Source of the DNA: Haberlea rhodopensis
Lineage: Eukaryota; Streptophyta; Magnoliopsida; Lamiales; Gesneriaceae
Length of the DNA stretch: 64,000 nucleotides
NCBI GenBank assembly: GCA_907163345.1
Contig: CAJQUN010000442.1
Location: 372,001 to 436,000, forward strand
Direction: 5' to 3'
A model generated the notes under the pieces. It had not been told where the DNA came from, searched no databases, and saw only the letters and a list, made by a program, of their open reading frames with translations. Below are positions 44,257 through 56,961 of the stretch, in pieces (the stretch's first letter is position 1; every line of letters begins with the position of its first letter). The position numbers and the translations under genes were made by a program.

Positions 44257-45747
44257 TGACCGCTCTTTTTTTTAAACAATTTATTTCTCAGTGTAGCGAT
44301 TCTACTGCAAGTGCACGGTGTCAAGTTTTAGTATAGTTAAATGAAAGTAAGGGTTGTCGAATGCACAGGGACTAACGTATAAGTACCAAATAAAACTAGT
44401 AAAATTATATTTAGCCTACGATTAAAAAGGGGGTAGATTAACTAATGCAAATTTAGAACTAAAGAACCCAAATAAAACAAGAATAAATAAAATAAATGGT
44501 TTCCGGATATGCAAAGGAATTTCGCTCGAGAAATTTATCTAGCTCTTCGTTCAACTGTGTTTTCGTCAATGATTCATTTGAATAAGCAACTACTAAACAA
44601 TCGATTCTTAAGGTGAAAGGCTTTCGCTGTTATTCAATACACTCTCTCGAGCTGTAAAGAAACTAATATCAACTTAGAACAAGTAACTATCGTTCACTTA
44701 TTTACTAATCCGATATTGCATAAATCTTCAAAACCTAGTTACTCTAAATCTCTCGATTCAAAGTGCTCACGTATGTGATTTTATCTCTCGATCTCAATCT
44801 TAAACATACATCATGAATTATTGTAGCGTATTATAACGTTATCTCTCGATCTCGGTTATAACTCACAAATTCAATCAAAGTTAGCTAGGCTTTGATATCA
44901 TTAAGCATATAATTAATGAACAATAAGAAATCAATCCACTCAAACACATTCGAATCAATAACAAACACAATTATACTCAAACTCGATAAAATAAACTCAA
45001 TTCAATTCAAATCAAATAAATGAGATGTTTAATTGTCTCTCAACCTCAAAAACATCAAATGAATATGAAAATCAAATAAATCAGAGTTTAGAAATACGAT
45101 AAACGTGGGAACAAATCCGTGCTTGCACCGTAATCTCTTCTCTTGCTCCTTCCTTGCACTCCGGAAATGACTCGCTCAAGCTCGGACGGAGAACGGAGGA
45201 AGATGGCTTTTCCTCCGATTCTTCTCGGCGGCTACTAGGGTTCTCTTTTGATAATTTTCGGCTCTTTCCCTCTCTGATATGATCTCTTTCTATATGGAAA
45301 TGATCTCCCATTTAAAACCACCGAGAATCCATCAAATATGGAAGATAAGATTTTTAAAAATTCGCGTATCGATCGATCGAAAAGATTGTCCGATCGATCG
45401 GTGCACTGTTCATTTCAGCGTTTTAAACTCTCTGCCTCGATCGATCGATAGAAATTTTGGTTCCGATCGATCGACACTTCGATAAACTTGTTGCCAAATT
45501 CTCTGCCCGGATCGATCGATCGAGAAATATTCTCAATCGATCAATGCTTTGCAAAATCTGAATTCTTCTCTTTTCTCTGTTTTGCCTCGATTTCATCCGT
45601 TTTCTTCATTTTAGCTCATTTCTACCATTTCCGACCTATTTTCCTGAAACAAGCAAATAAATACCAAAAAACGTAATTTCATCCAGGAAAAAGTACGAAA
45701 AACGGTAAGAAATTACAGCTAAAAACACGTAATATCTAAGCCTATCA
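44257..45747 (-). repeat. 5' LTR of element D
   Basis: 1491 bp, TGATAGGCTTAG to GAGCGGTCA on the minus strand. Differs from the 3' LTR by about 2 percent. Contains the CGATCGATCG sites at 45370-45543. Confidence 0.92.
45370..45543. repeat. CGATCGATCG sites in D 5' LTR
   Basis: First pair centred at 45374.5 and 45395.5 (21 bp). Second pair near 45443 and 45469, third near 45516 and 45539, each with one decayed member. Confidence 0.85.
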
Positions 45748-45752
45748 GGAAT

Positions 45753-47842
45753 ACATTGAAATACTAGTGTGTGCAGATTTTGGGTGTGTGCGTGTGAAGT
45801 GTGTGTGCAGAGTGTGTGTGTGTGCATGAACAGTGTGTGTGTAGATGGTGTTTATGCAAGTAATTATGTATCCCTACATATATTGAAGTGTAAATGTGTT
45901 AAGTACATACATGTATGTGGTTAGATGGAGTATTGTCAATGAAGAATGATAATTGGAATTTGGATAGTATGATAAATGTTATTGATTGTTGGAAGTTAAT
46001 TGTGACTCACTTTATTGAATGGTTGATTGTTGAAAATAAATTTTGGAATTATGTCTTGGCTTAGTATTATTGTTGGATAAAAAAAAAGGGGGGAAATGAA
46101 TACTAAAATCATGCATGGGTGGTGTTTGTTAATATGCTTAGATGTGATTCAAGTGTGTGTCTAGGCCTTGTTAGTGGGTGGTGAAAAGAACTAAGTTGGC
46201 TTGTAGCCATTGTAATATTTTGGTGGGTGTTACTTTGATGGATTATGAATATATGAGATAAAAGTTGTGAATCTTGTTCTAAGTTTATAATGGATGTTAA
46301 AATTGAGAGGATATGGTTTTATTGATGTTAAGCTTGAATTAGATGAATATTTATGACTTTTACACTCGTTTTATATGATGAATATGTTATTTTGAGGAAT
46401 TCTTGAACAATGAAATAAGGTTATATATATTGAACCCTAGTAATGTAAATATTACATACTTGAGTTATTGATAACTTGAATAAATGGAAGGTAATTGGTT
46501 TGTTTGTGTAGTATATGGGGTATGATAAATGAGATTGAGTTTAATGGTGAAATTATATTGAGTATATGTGATTGTTATAATAGGAGGCATGACAAATCTA
46601 TTTAATAGATGATATTATTGTTGAATATGGAAGTACAAAGTTATTGGAGAGAAATTATATTGAATTGAAGTTGAAATGCATATAAATGATATCAATTGTA
46701 TTATTAATGAATTAGTTGCTGAATTGATATTCAATATAGATACTCCGCGGTCTCAGGACGTCGAGGGTGGTTTGTTCATATTGCCGACTGTAAGGTACGT
46801 AATGACGTACGAGCAGGTATGCGTGATGTTAATTACGTACTATGATTCATACATATATTGAAATTGGATATATGAATAAATACTGAATGGAGAATCATGA
46901 TAGAATTGTGGAATTATAGTATGTAATGAGTTTTGATAGAATGATGAATTATTCTGATGCCGCTATTATTAAGCGTGCGATGGTTTTATTGTCGCCGCTG
47001 TTGAGCGTGCGAGGAATTATAGTGCCGCTGTTATTGAGCGAGCGATGAGATATGATGATATGTGACGAGGAAATGGGTGATTGAGATGTTATTGATGTCA
47101 ATAAATCATTGTTGAAATGCCTTAGCATTATTGAATATAGACCTAATGGTTTATGAATATCAGTACTATGAATCATTGTGGTGATGATTTATTTGATTTT
47201 TAAGTTGACGGTCTTCGATATTTTGAGAACAGGAACATCGTGGGAGCTCTCACACGGTTATGGTATATACATACAGGGAGTATTATCTTAATTTGCTGTT
47301 TTATATTCTGTAAATTGGTAACTGTTTAATTGATGATATTGAGATCATGTTGATGTATGCTCACCCAGTGTGGGGGTTTTTTCTGTTTAAACAGGTAAAA
47401 CAGGTATGACATTGGTTCTGAAGTGAGTTCGAGCTATTGGAGTGGAATACTACCAGGGGCATGGTACCAGTATTGGTAAATGAGAGAATGCGATATATGC
47501 GAGTAAATTTATACTCATTTATTCATTGCTCATCTGTGAGCATTTTAATGCATGTATATGGTATGTATAAGAGTGTTGAATGTTGCAGAGCTCCACCTTT
47601 ACTTAGTTGCTTTATTTTGGTGGATGTTATTACTGGTTATTTGTGATGTTGTTGAGGATGTTTATTATGGTTTGTTCTTATTTTTGGGAAGTCCAGTTTA
47701 CGGGGAGACTCTACCCAATTGTTTATTAAAGTTATGGGAATATGTGAAACATGTAATGATTCTTTTAAAAAATAGGAACTTTTACATACTCAAATGACGT
47801 CATAATTTCATTATTGACGTGTTGGGTCGTTGGGGTCTTACA
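45753..47842 (+). repeat. 3' LTR of element C, second piece
   Basis: Continues the LTR interrupted at 28988 and ends at TTGGGGTCTTACA. Contains the ACGT pair near 46794 and GCCGCT/GAGCG blocks at 46960-47045. The two pieces sum to 2742 bp. Confidence 0.92.
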
Positions 47843-47847
47843 GTATT

Positions 47848-49168
47848 AACCCATACAATTAGTGCATACAATCATGTATGTAGGGGAAAAGCTACATGCA
47901 ACCATGGCATAAAACACCATCTATAAAAATTCCTTTGCATCATTTCATTAAGTGTTTAGTTTCCCCAACCAAGTCCAATACACATCATGCACCATTATAA
48001 TACACTAACATGTTCTCAGTTCATTTAGCAATTCAATAATAATTGCATGCAACTCATAAATGAAGAGAGAAATGACTTGCCTTTTTATACGTACCATATA
48101 CACATAATAGTGCTCACATGCGAGCATCAAATAAGTATGTGCGTATAAAATTATAAAACACGGTGCTCAATACCGTCACTGGTACTTCGATCCTGGAAGC
48201 ACCTCCAATCCATAGCTCGAGCTCAACTCCAAAGTAGCGATCGATCGCTAGCCCCTCGGCGATCGATCGCTCGATATAGCGATCGATCGCCAGACCTTAC
48301 TGGCGCGAGGCGATCGATCGCCCAAAAGTAGCGATCGATCGCCACCTTGCTGAAAAGCCTACTGCTTGCGCGCGATCGATCGCCAAAAATGGGCGATCGA
48401 TCGCCGCGACCTGCAACTCGAAAAACACCATTTATGAAAGCTTGAAACCTCCACAAATCATACCCCCAACTCCTCCCAACTCAAAACCACAACAAATCCA
48501 CACACAAGGACCTCCAACAAGGGTGCTCAACCCAAAATCAAACAAACCCAAAAGATTGTTATGATTTTTACCAAAAATCACCCAAATCAAACTAAACCCA
48601 AAACTCAACCAAAACTAACAAAATCACAATCCAAACGAAGATAAAAGCGAGGGGAAGGAGATTACCAACTTATCTTCGAAGAATCCGGCTCCTAAATCGA
48701 GCCTCCGGCCATTTTTCTCCAAAGAGAAAAGATGCGGGTTAGGGGAAAGGGGGTTACACGATAAGAGGGGGAGAGGAGAGGCAGAGAAGTGATTCCGTGC
48801 CAAAATGACGGAAATCTTGAGTCCAACGGATATATATAGCAAAAATACCCCAACACACCAATACCTCCACAAATACATCATGATTCATTAAAAAATCATC
48901 TGTTTTCAAAAACTCTCTCTCCAACACCAAATCCCCATACCAACCCCAACATAAAGCACCCCTGACTCCAAGTCCCACTGAAAACCCAACTCATAGGTTT
49001 TCCACCGAAATGAGAATACAATCTCCACCTTTGGATCCAGCGATCCCAAATGCCCGATTATACAACCTCGGGAGACCCAAAACCGCAATTAATTCATAAT
49101 TGCCACAATTAAAAATCCATCAAGGATTAATACCATACCGGGATTAACACCATTAATCCCCGGACATC
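47848..49168 (-). repeat. LTR X, second piece, with internal deletion
   Basis: Continues LTR X after element C. Compared with LTR G3 it lacks about 1.1 kb: it jumps from the segment ending CTCCAAAG (48234) straight into the palindrome array at 48238. The missing part includes the ACGT pair. The right end GGACATCACA is followed by a polypurine tract, while its left end (17237) adjoins a primer site, so it is flanked by interior sequence on both sides. Confidence 0.85.
48238..48403. repeat. CGATCGATCG palindrome array in LTR X (7 sites)
   Basis: Centres lie at 48242.5, 48264.5, 48284.5, 48315.5, 48336.5, 48377.5 and 48398.5: gaps of 22, 20, 31, 21, 41 and 21 bp. Confidence 0.9.
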
Positions 49169-52100
49169 ACAATTATCCCCCACTAATAAAATTTTGTCCT
49201 CGAAATTGCACCGGTGTACTCCTCGTAACACCAGGACTACACAAACAAAACAAAGCCAAGACCCCGATTCTGAACCACCTTAGAATCGAATTAACAACTG
49301 CGAGAATACCAGTCTCGCACCAAGCCCTAAAAATAAGCAAACGCCAAAACCAATACCAACCCGAAAGATAACGACATACCTCTACGTGAATCGTCCCAGA
49401 AGTCAGTCCACCATGACTGAAAATCAACCAAACCTTCCTTGGTCTCGACATAGATATCTCACCATGATATCTCCATCACTTGCCCACGATGCTTAACACG
49501 CATCGTTATGATGAGGACTACTAGCATACGACAGTATACTCAAAGAAAATCCGTTTCTTGTTTCCCAGTCCATCTCCTCCAAAGGAGTAGTTGCAACACG
49601 GATCGGGCAACCCACGGTCACCGATCCACACAAAGCACATCTCCGAGGATGTTTACACTGGTGTGTTCCAAGAAATCATATCTTGGTCCTGACACACCAT
49701 CAAGACCCCAAAAAGTCTTAAGTTCCACAGGGGACATGCAAGACAAACAATTGCATTCCTACACACGTGTCAACCATGACACTAGACAAACCCGAATCTC
49801 AGCCATCCCTCATTTATCCTTGGATCCAACAATCCTAAAATAGGAAGGCTATCGAATTATCCAACAAGAATTACCATGATTCCAAAACACGACGATCCCT
49901 CCTCAGGGGAAGTCAAACAACCATCATGATCATTCATCAGAATGCATCGTGCCATCGAGATTACCGATCTCGAGGTTCCACAATCTCACACCGGAGATTC
50001 ACAAAACCAAGCATACAAACTCGACGTTCAACAATGAACAAAATAACGTTGGCATTCGTATACACTCACGGCATACATGCCCAAACACTAATCACAACAT
50101 GCATACGCAATGCAATAGACTCGGGTATCTCCCATCATACCCAAATCCCCAAAACCAACTGTCAAACCTCGATTATTCTCACCCCACGGAGAATGATGGT
50201 TGACAAACCAAAACCAAAGGGTGTGATTTCAACATCACCACCACACGAACCAAAATAACGAATCTCACCAAAAGATTCTACCGGTAAGTATCATAATACC
50301 GCCTTCCTCTCAAGGAAAAAGTCATGAATCCATGATCCTCCAATCCTCGAACTACCGTTCGGAAGACCTGGATATATTTATACCAAAACATATCCCGGAA
50401 CCCAGAAATACACAACTGGTTAGAGTAGTGCATCAATACCACCATTACCCGATCCAAAATCCGTATACGTCATGTATACACATCCCAACGATGCTCTGTA
50501 CTAATGCCATAGTACTCCACAATCGAGCATCTCCCCGGAGACGTCTCCTCAAACGTCTCACCGAGGTAAGAAATCCATTACTCGGTCCAACACCAGTAAT
50601 GCTTACCATGGCTGATTTACAATCAATCCACGACCGATGCAAGCTGTCTCCAAGACAGTACAATCCAAATCTCTCCAAGAGACAAAATCAATATAGTAGT
50701 GTCACTCCACTAACTATATCTCACAAACCATTGTGACTCCCATTGCATGCCATATGCAAGGATGCTCAACTAGAGCTAACAACGACTTGTTGACACTCAT
50801 GTTGGTAATACCAACAAAATTGAGCTGTCCCAGTACAAGTCCCTCAAAACAATGGCGTATAAACGTCCCCGTGAGGTATTCCCTACCTCAATCACCATGC
50901 CACATAGAGACTACAAGAGTCTATCATAACCCTCATCGTATCGCCATACGATTCACCCATCTCGAATCCAACGAGCAGCATAAAGGCTAACACAAGCCCA
51001 CCAAAGTACTGCAACCATACCTGGCTAGCGATTCGCTGGCCCCATAGGCTTATACCAACTACCAACGTGACACACGTCTCAACCCGGTATAACATACCGT
51101 ACAAACCATTAGAGTTATGGGTCATCACCCAACATCTATAAAACACCAAGCACAATGGACATCCAGGTGTCCTTGCTTAACTACCATGCAATCCTAAACC
51201 ATTAGGACTTATTCCACACCCTCAGGGAGGGTGTAACCATGCCTCCCCACATCACAACAACAAGCGAGTAGTTTCCTCAATGACCACTCTTACCACCAAT
51301 CACTTGGCCTTAGCCATCCCAGCGAGTATACCCAAGGGTATCACTGTTCGACAAATATTTACCTCTATAACATGATGCGGTACCCTCACCGGTACAATGC
51401 ATCCAATGCTCCATCGGGCAAACCTGCTCGGCAAAAGGTCTCGTCAACTAGTGACCCAGACTCTACCATGTGCCCACCATCGGCACTCAAACCATACAAC
51501 CAAATACATAACATGAATGTATTATTCACCAAAATGACGCCACGCGTCCACATAGACATCCCAAATAACATCATCAAACATATGACGGTACCTGTCGATA
51601 CACGACACTCATAATCCCGTCGTCAAACACATGACGGTATAAAAACAACACATAATATTCACAATAATGATAACAAAGTAATATGCCATACCTCATCGCT
51701 ATCAAGATAACGGAATACCTGTATCCATCGTCCACCAGCGGTACACAAGCAGCATCCATCGCTCGTAGGCGGCATAATCTTTGCTACGCACATAGCGGTA
51801 TAACCCATCGCTATAGAATCAGCGGCATGATTCCTCGCCATAAAGTCAGCGGCATGAAACATCGCTATAGATATCCGGCGGTATGAACCATCGCCATAGA
51901 TGTAGCGGAATGTACCATCGCTATATGATACCTAGCGGCATGAACCATCGCCAATAGATGTATAGGAAAGACCCGTCGTTAAGAATACCCGGCGGTATAA
52001 ACCATCGCTAATAGAATAGCGGGATGAACCATCGCTAAGAATACCCGGCGGCATAAACCATGGCCAATAGAATAGCGGAATGAACCATCGCTAAGAATAC

Positions 52101-52999
52101 CCGGCGGCATAAATCATCGCCAATAGAATAGCGGAATGAACCATCGCTAAGAATACCCGGCGGCATAAATCATCGCCAATAGAATAGCGGAATGAACCAT
52201 CGCTAAGAATACCCGGCGGCATAAACCATCGCCAATAGAATAACAGAATGATATCCCTCGCTATAATATGACAGCGGTCGTGTTCTTCGCTTCATATGAG
52301 CGGCAAATATCTTCATCTCTACCTCGCTTTGACATACCAGCGGCAAATAATATCCCTCGCTACAATATTACAGCGGCCGTGTTCTTCACTTCATATCAGC
52401 GGCAAATATTCTCTCATCGCTACGGTATGACAGCGGCACCATTACTCCTTGTTTTAATCATGACAGCGGAAATACCCCTCGCTTTACATGACAGCGGAAA
52501 TACCCCTCGCTAAGATATGACAGCGGTCGTGTTCTTCGCTTCATATCAGCGGCAAGAATTCACATCGCTACGCCATGAAGCGGCAAGTATTCACATCGCT
52601 ACGCCATGCATGCAACCGTAATGCATAACCCGTATTCCGATAAACATCGCCATGAGTGTATTTTAATGTACCTCGCTTCAAATGTGACATGCGGAATTTT
52701 ACCGTCGCTTCAACATTTAGCGGCAAAGCATTAAAATCATCACTCCGATATATATGCAACCGTAATGCATAATCCATGTCCGTAATGCATAATCCATGTC
52801 TCATAAGACCCTGCAACCACCATGGTTAGCAACAACATAATCCAATTATGAACACATATCATAAACGCACATAAGCAATATAGTTGTGTCACACAACACT
52901 AACTACCATCATGCATAAGTATGTGCTTCTCATTCCCATTAACATTTTCCTAGGCCCTCAACAGCCCCAAAGAGCTAACCACTGCTCTGATACCACTAA
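49169..52999 (-). mobile_element. Interior of non-coding element G3
   Basis: A 3.8-kb interior bounded by a polypurine tract and GAGGACAAAAT-type motif at 49169-49205 (3' side) and an intact initiator-Met primer site at 52984-52995 (5' side). I see no gag, protease, RT or integrase motif in any frame; the longer open frames (for example 50332-50736) match nothing I recognise. It carries the 56-bp tandem repeat and many CCGCT/AGCG pairs at 51690-52720. It fits a large non-autonomous derivative sharing ends with Tekay elements. Confidence 0.8.
51981..52250 (-). repeat. 56-bp tandem repeat in G3 interior
   Basis: Five units with AAGAATACCCGGCGG at 51981, 52037, 52093, 52149 and 52205, exactly 56 bp apart. 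The last three units are nearly identical. Homologous to 9980-10480. Confidence 0.93.
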
Positions 53000-54612
53000 T
53001 GTAAGGACCCCCGTGCCCTTAACCCGTTATTAGTGTATTAAGCCATACCATTAGTGCATATAATCATACTAACATGGGGAAAGCCATATGCAAATGCAAC
53101 ACCATATGCTATACATAAAATTTCTTGCATTCAATCCACATAATATTCAAATTCCCCAACCAAGATTATTCATATAACATGCACCCTCATAATACACTAA
53201 CATGCTCTTAGTTCATTTAGCAATTCCGTATTTAATTGCATGCAAACCATAAATGAATCAAGAAGAGCCGTAGCCCATTTATACATTCCATATACACGTA
53301 AAATGTACTCACATAAGAGCACCCAATAAACACGCGTGTATCTAATGTATAAAACACTCTACTGGATACCGTTACTGGTGCTTCGATCCTGGAAGCACCT
53401 CCTAAGCGCAACTCGATCTCAGCTCTGGATCTAAGCGCCTATCCAACCAGCTCTGGTACCTCGATCCAGGAAGTACCTCAGATCAACCGCCCGAGCTCAA
53501 CTCCAAAGCTGCTGCTACACCTGTAACACCTGTCCCAACAGAGACAGCCCCCACACGGGGTGAGCATACCAATACCACCAATCCAATAATCATAACGTTG
53601 CAATTCATAATTTACAGAATGTAATTGCCATAATTTAAATGATACTCCCTGGATGGTAATACCCTCATCCGGGATCCCCTGTAATGTCCCTGTTCTCAAA
53701 ATAACCAAACTCATCAAATTCCCAAGGCCAGTTAATCACCACATAGATTAGCTAATACCGTTCTGTTATGCCAGTTCCATAATCAATATAATAGAATCAT
53801 TATATAGAAGACCGTAATTATCACATAAATCAATTCAATGATTCCATGTTTATTTCAATGCTCGCTCCACAATAGCGGCATTCTAAACCTCACACACGCT
53901 CAACAATAGCGGCGTCATAACCGATGGTCGCTCAACGGCGACGGCATCCCAAATCATTGCTCGCTCAATAGCGGCACCGTATGGTTCCCAATATATAACC
54001 ATTTACCATGCATATCGTTATCCATTTACAGCAAGTATCATGCACCATGCATTTCAATACCTATTCGATACAATTACCCCATGTCACATATTTCAATGTC
54101 TGTATAATGCAATTATCACACACCATGTGTTCCAATGCCCATTTAATACAATTATCACATACCATGCATTTTACAGTTGCAACATTATAATAAGCCATGC
54201 TCGTACGTCATACGTACCTTAAGTTTCCGTAGTCCAAGCCAAACCTTGCTTGAGTTCCATGCCTCGAGAAATAGGTGCTAAAACACATAAACAACTCAAA
54301 ATCAAGCATAAGTATGCAACCACGTGCCAAAGCACGTTCAAAATTCCCAAACATATCGTCTATCCATGACGATTACCAAAATAAAAGCCACCCGGCTAAG
54401 CATGCATAACACCTAAAGTAAACCATTTTACAAGTTTAAAAGGTAGCCAAAAACTCAACCGAGAGTTCCGTTTAATTTCACTTGGCTCCAACCAAACCAT
54501 ATTAAAAGTCTAACATTCCCATTGGAATGTGAACATTGCCCCGGAAGCCGGCCATTTAAGTCGTGAATCCAAAATCCCACAAAAAGTCAAGAAAACCAAC
54601 AAAACCTTGCTG

Positions 54613-54799
54613 GCGATCGATCGCTATGCCGGGCGATCGATTGCTAGCCCCTCGGCGATCGATCGCTCGATATAGCGATCGATCGCCAGACCTTACTGGC
54701 GCGAGGCGATCGATTGCCCAAAAGTAGCGATCGATCGCCACCTTGCTGAAAAGCCTACTGCTTGCGCGCGATCGATCGCCAAAAACGGGCGATCGATCG
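54613..54799. repeat. CGATCGATCG palindrome array in LTR G3 (8 sites)
   Basis: Centres lie at 54617.5, 54637.5, 54659.5, 54680.5, 54711.5, 54732.5, 54773.5 and 54794.5: gaps of 20, 22, 21, 31, 21, 41 and 21 bp, nearly the same as in the element B LTR. Confidence 0.92.
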
Positions 54800-55225
54800 C
54801 CGCGACCTGCAACTCGAAAAACACCATTTTTGAAAGCTTGAAACCTCCACAAATCATACCCCAACTCCTCCCAACTCAGAACCACAACAAATCCACACAC
54901 AAGGACCTCCAACAAGGGTGCTCAACCCAAAATAAAACAAACCCAAAAGATTTTTATGATTTTTACCAAAAATCACCCAAATCAAACTAAACCCAAAACT
55001 CAACCAAAACTAACAAAATCACAATCCAAACGAAGATAAAAGCGAGGGGAAGGAGAATACCAACTTATCTTCGAAGAATCCGGCTCCTAAATCGAGCCTC
55101 CGGCCATTTTTCTCCAAAGAGAAAAGATGAGGGTTAGGGGAAAGGGGGTTACACGATAAGAGGGGGAGAGGAGAGGCAGAGAAGTGATTCCGTGCCAAAA
55201 TGACGGAAATCTTGAGTCCAACGGA

Positions 55226-55234
55226 TATATATAG
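55226..55234 (-). promoter_or_regulatory. Candidate TATA box of LTR G3
   Basis: TATATATAG, aligned with the boxes of G1 and S1. Confidence 0.5.
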
Positions 55235-55565
55235 CAAAAATACACCAACACACCAATACCTCCACAAATACATCATGATTCATTAAAAAATCATCTGTTT
55301 TCAAAAACTCTCTCTCCAACACCAAATTCCCATACCAACCCCAACATAAAGCACCCCGGACTCCAAGTCCCACCGAAAACCCAACTCATAGGTTTTCCAC
55401 CGAAATGAGAATACAATCTCAACCTTTGGATCCAGCGATCCCAAATGCCCGATTATACAACCTCGGGAGACCAAAAACCGCAATTAATTCATAATTGCCA
55501 CAATTAAAAATCCATCAAGGATTAATATCATACCGGATTAACACCATTAATCCCCGGACATCACA

Positions 55566-56961
55566 CATTCCATATATCTCACTAATGATTCCATAGTTCT
55601 ATTCCATTGCTCGCTCCACAATAGCGGCATTTTAATCCCACGCATGCTCAACAGCGGCGGCGTCATAACCGACATTCGCTCAATGGCGACATTATTCTAA
55701 TCATTGCTCGCTCAAAGCGGCACCGTATAATTTCCAATGTATCTATCCATTTATTGCAAATACAAATAACCATGCATTTCACAGTTGCAATAATATAAAG
55801 GCTATGCTCGTACGTTGTACATACCTTATAATTCCGTAGTTCGAACCCCACTTTGCCTTGGTCCCGTGACTGATGAATTATGTGCTAAACACAATTAATA
55901 ATCCACAATTAAATTCAAGCATGCAACCACGTGCCCAAGCACGTTCACAGTCCCCAATTATATCGTCGTCCATGACGATTAACCATTTAAAAAGACCCCA
56001 GGCGAAGCATGCATCGATTCCCCAACATCAACCCAAAATATGCCATGAAACCAGGCCTCTCGATCGATTGGACATCAGCTCTCGATCGATCGAGAGCCAC
56101 AGCAAGATTGGCACAAAATTTCCCTCGCGCTCGATCGATCGGCGAGACGGGCCGATCGATCGGTAGTCTCGCTCGATGATCGCGAGTCATTGTTCACCGT
56201 CTTCCATTTTCTGAAATACGCAGGATCGATCGAGCCCCTGATGCCAATCGATCGGCGAGCTCTGAACAAGCCCAAAAATGGTGTTTTAGGGCTTAAAACC
56301 TCCAAATAAACCACCCCAACACCCATTACACCATTAATCCTCCACATAAATGCCATAAATCTTCCTAAAACATACCAACCTAAAATCTTTAAAATTTTCA
56401 AAACTCAACTCAACATAATACTAATCCATACTCCACAATACTACTATCAAATCGAAGATAAATACGAGGGGAAGGATAATACCTTATTATCTTCGAGAAA
56501 TTCGGCTCCCGAGCTGAACTTCCAACGATTTATGCACCAAGGGAAAAATGGGGGAAAAGGGAGGGGTTTTGAACGATAGAGAGAGAGAGGAGAGAATTGT
56601 GTCCAGAACACCGAGTCAACTTGGTATATATAGTACCAAAACTCCAAAATCCCGAGTCCTCCACAAATACATCATGACTCATTAAAAATCATATGTTTTC
56701 AATAATTATCTCTCCAACCTCAATTTCCAATACCAGCCCTAACACAAAGCACCCCGGACCCCAGATCCCACCAAAAACAAAATTTCACGGTTTAACACCA
56801 CGATGAGAATACGGTCTCAACCCTGGATCCAACAACTCCAATTATCGGATTTAAATCCTCGGGAGTCCCAACACCGCAATTAATTCATAATTGCCACAAT
56901 TAAAATCCATTAAGGATCATTACCACTCCGGGATTAACACCATTAATTCCCGAGCATCACA
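55566..56961 (-). repeat. Truncated G-type LTR (I)
   Basis: The outer 1.4 kb of a minus-strand G-type LTR, ending GAGCATCACA at 56961; the part next to its primer site is missing. It holds an ACGT pair near 55808 and a palindrome array at 56061-56254. G3 adjoins it at 55565, consistent with G3 having inserted into it. Confidence 0.8.
56061..56254. repeat. CGATCGATCG palindrome array in LTR I (7 sites)
   Basis: Centres lie at 56065.5, 56087.5, 56136.5, 56157.5, about 56178.5, 56227.5 and 56249.5: gaps of 22, 49, 21, 21, 49 and 22 bp. Flanks are of the CTCGATCGATCGAG kind. Confidence 0.85.

Larger units (their letters stand above)
28989..45747 (-). mobile_element. Element D: non-autonomous Athila-like retrotransposon
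   Basis: A complete minus-strand element with GGAAT duplications at 28984-28988 and 45748-45752. LTRs are 28989-30477 (3') and 44257-45747 (5') and differ at roughly 35 places, about 2 percent. The order is: LTR, tRNA-Asp primer site, broken Athila-type gag, a spacer with a palindrome cluster, a polypurine-like tract, one extra ORF, a non-coding stretch, polypurine tract, LTR. Without the nested element E it is about 7.9 kb. Protease, RT, RNase H and integrase are absent. Confidence 0.92.
17276..47842 (+). mobile_element. Element C: non-coding LTR retrotransposon with nested insertions
   Basis: A complete plus-strand element bounded by GTATT duplications at 17271-17275 and 47843-47847. Its LTRs are 17276-20046 and 28337-28988 plus 45753-47842. 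It has an initiator-Met primer site (20051-20062) and, before the 3' LTR, an ATCGAGGATGAA motif and a polypurine tract (28326-28336), as in chromoviruses. Its own interior, after removing insertions, is about 3.9 kb and shows no gag or pol motif, so it fits a large retrotransposon derivative that depends on enzymes from others. It contains S1 (with S2) in the interior and D (with E) in the 3' LTR. Confidence 0.9.
53000..55565 (-). repeat. 5' LTR of element G3
   Basis: 2566 bp. The minus strand starts TGTGATGTCCGGGGATTAAT and ends CGGGGGTCCTTACA. Contains a TATATATA box (55226-55234), palindrome array (54613-54799) and an ACGT pair near 54200. It abuts another, truncated LTR of the same family at 55566. 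Confidence 0.9.

Noticed and set aside
48624..49088. Hydrophobic open frames resembling a small membrane protein (also 55019-55483).
   Set aside because: They lie in the promoter part of G-type LTRs across the TATA region and pyrimidine tract, in overlapping frames, and are not kept in LTR G1 or S1.
50332..50990. Plus-strand open frames in the G3 interior (50332-50736, 50733-50990) as host genes.
   Set aside because: They are opposite to the element strand, overlap, and show no known domain. They fit chance frames in non-coding DNA.
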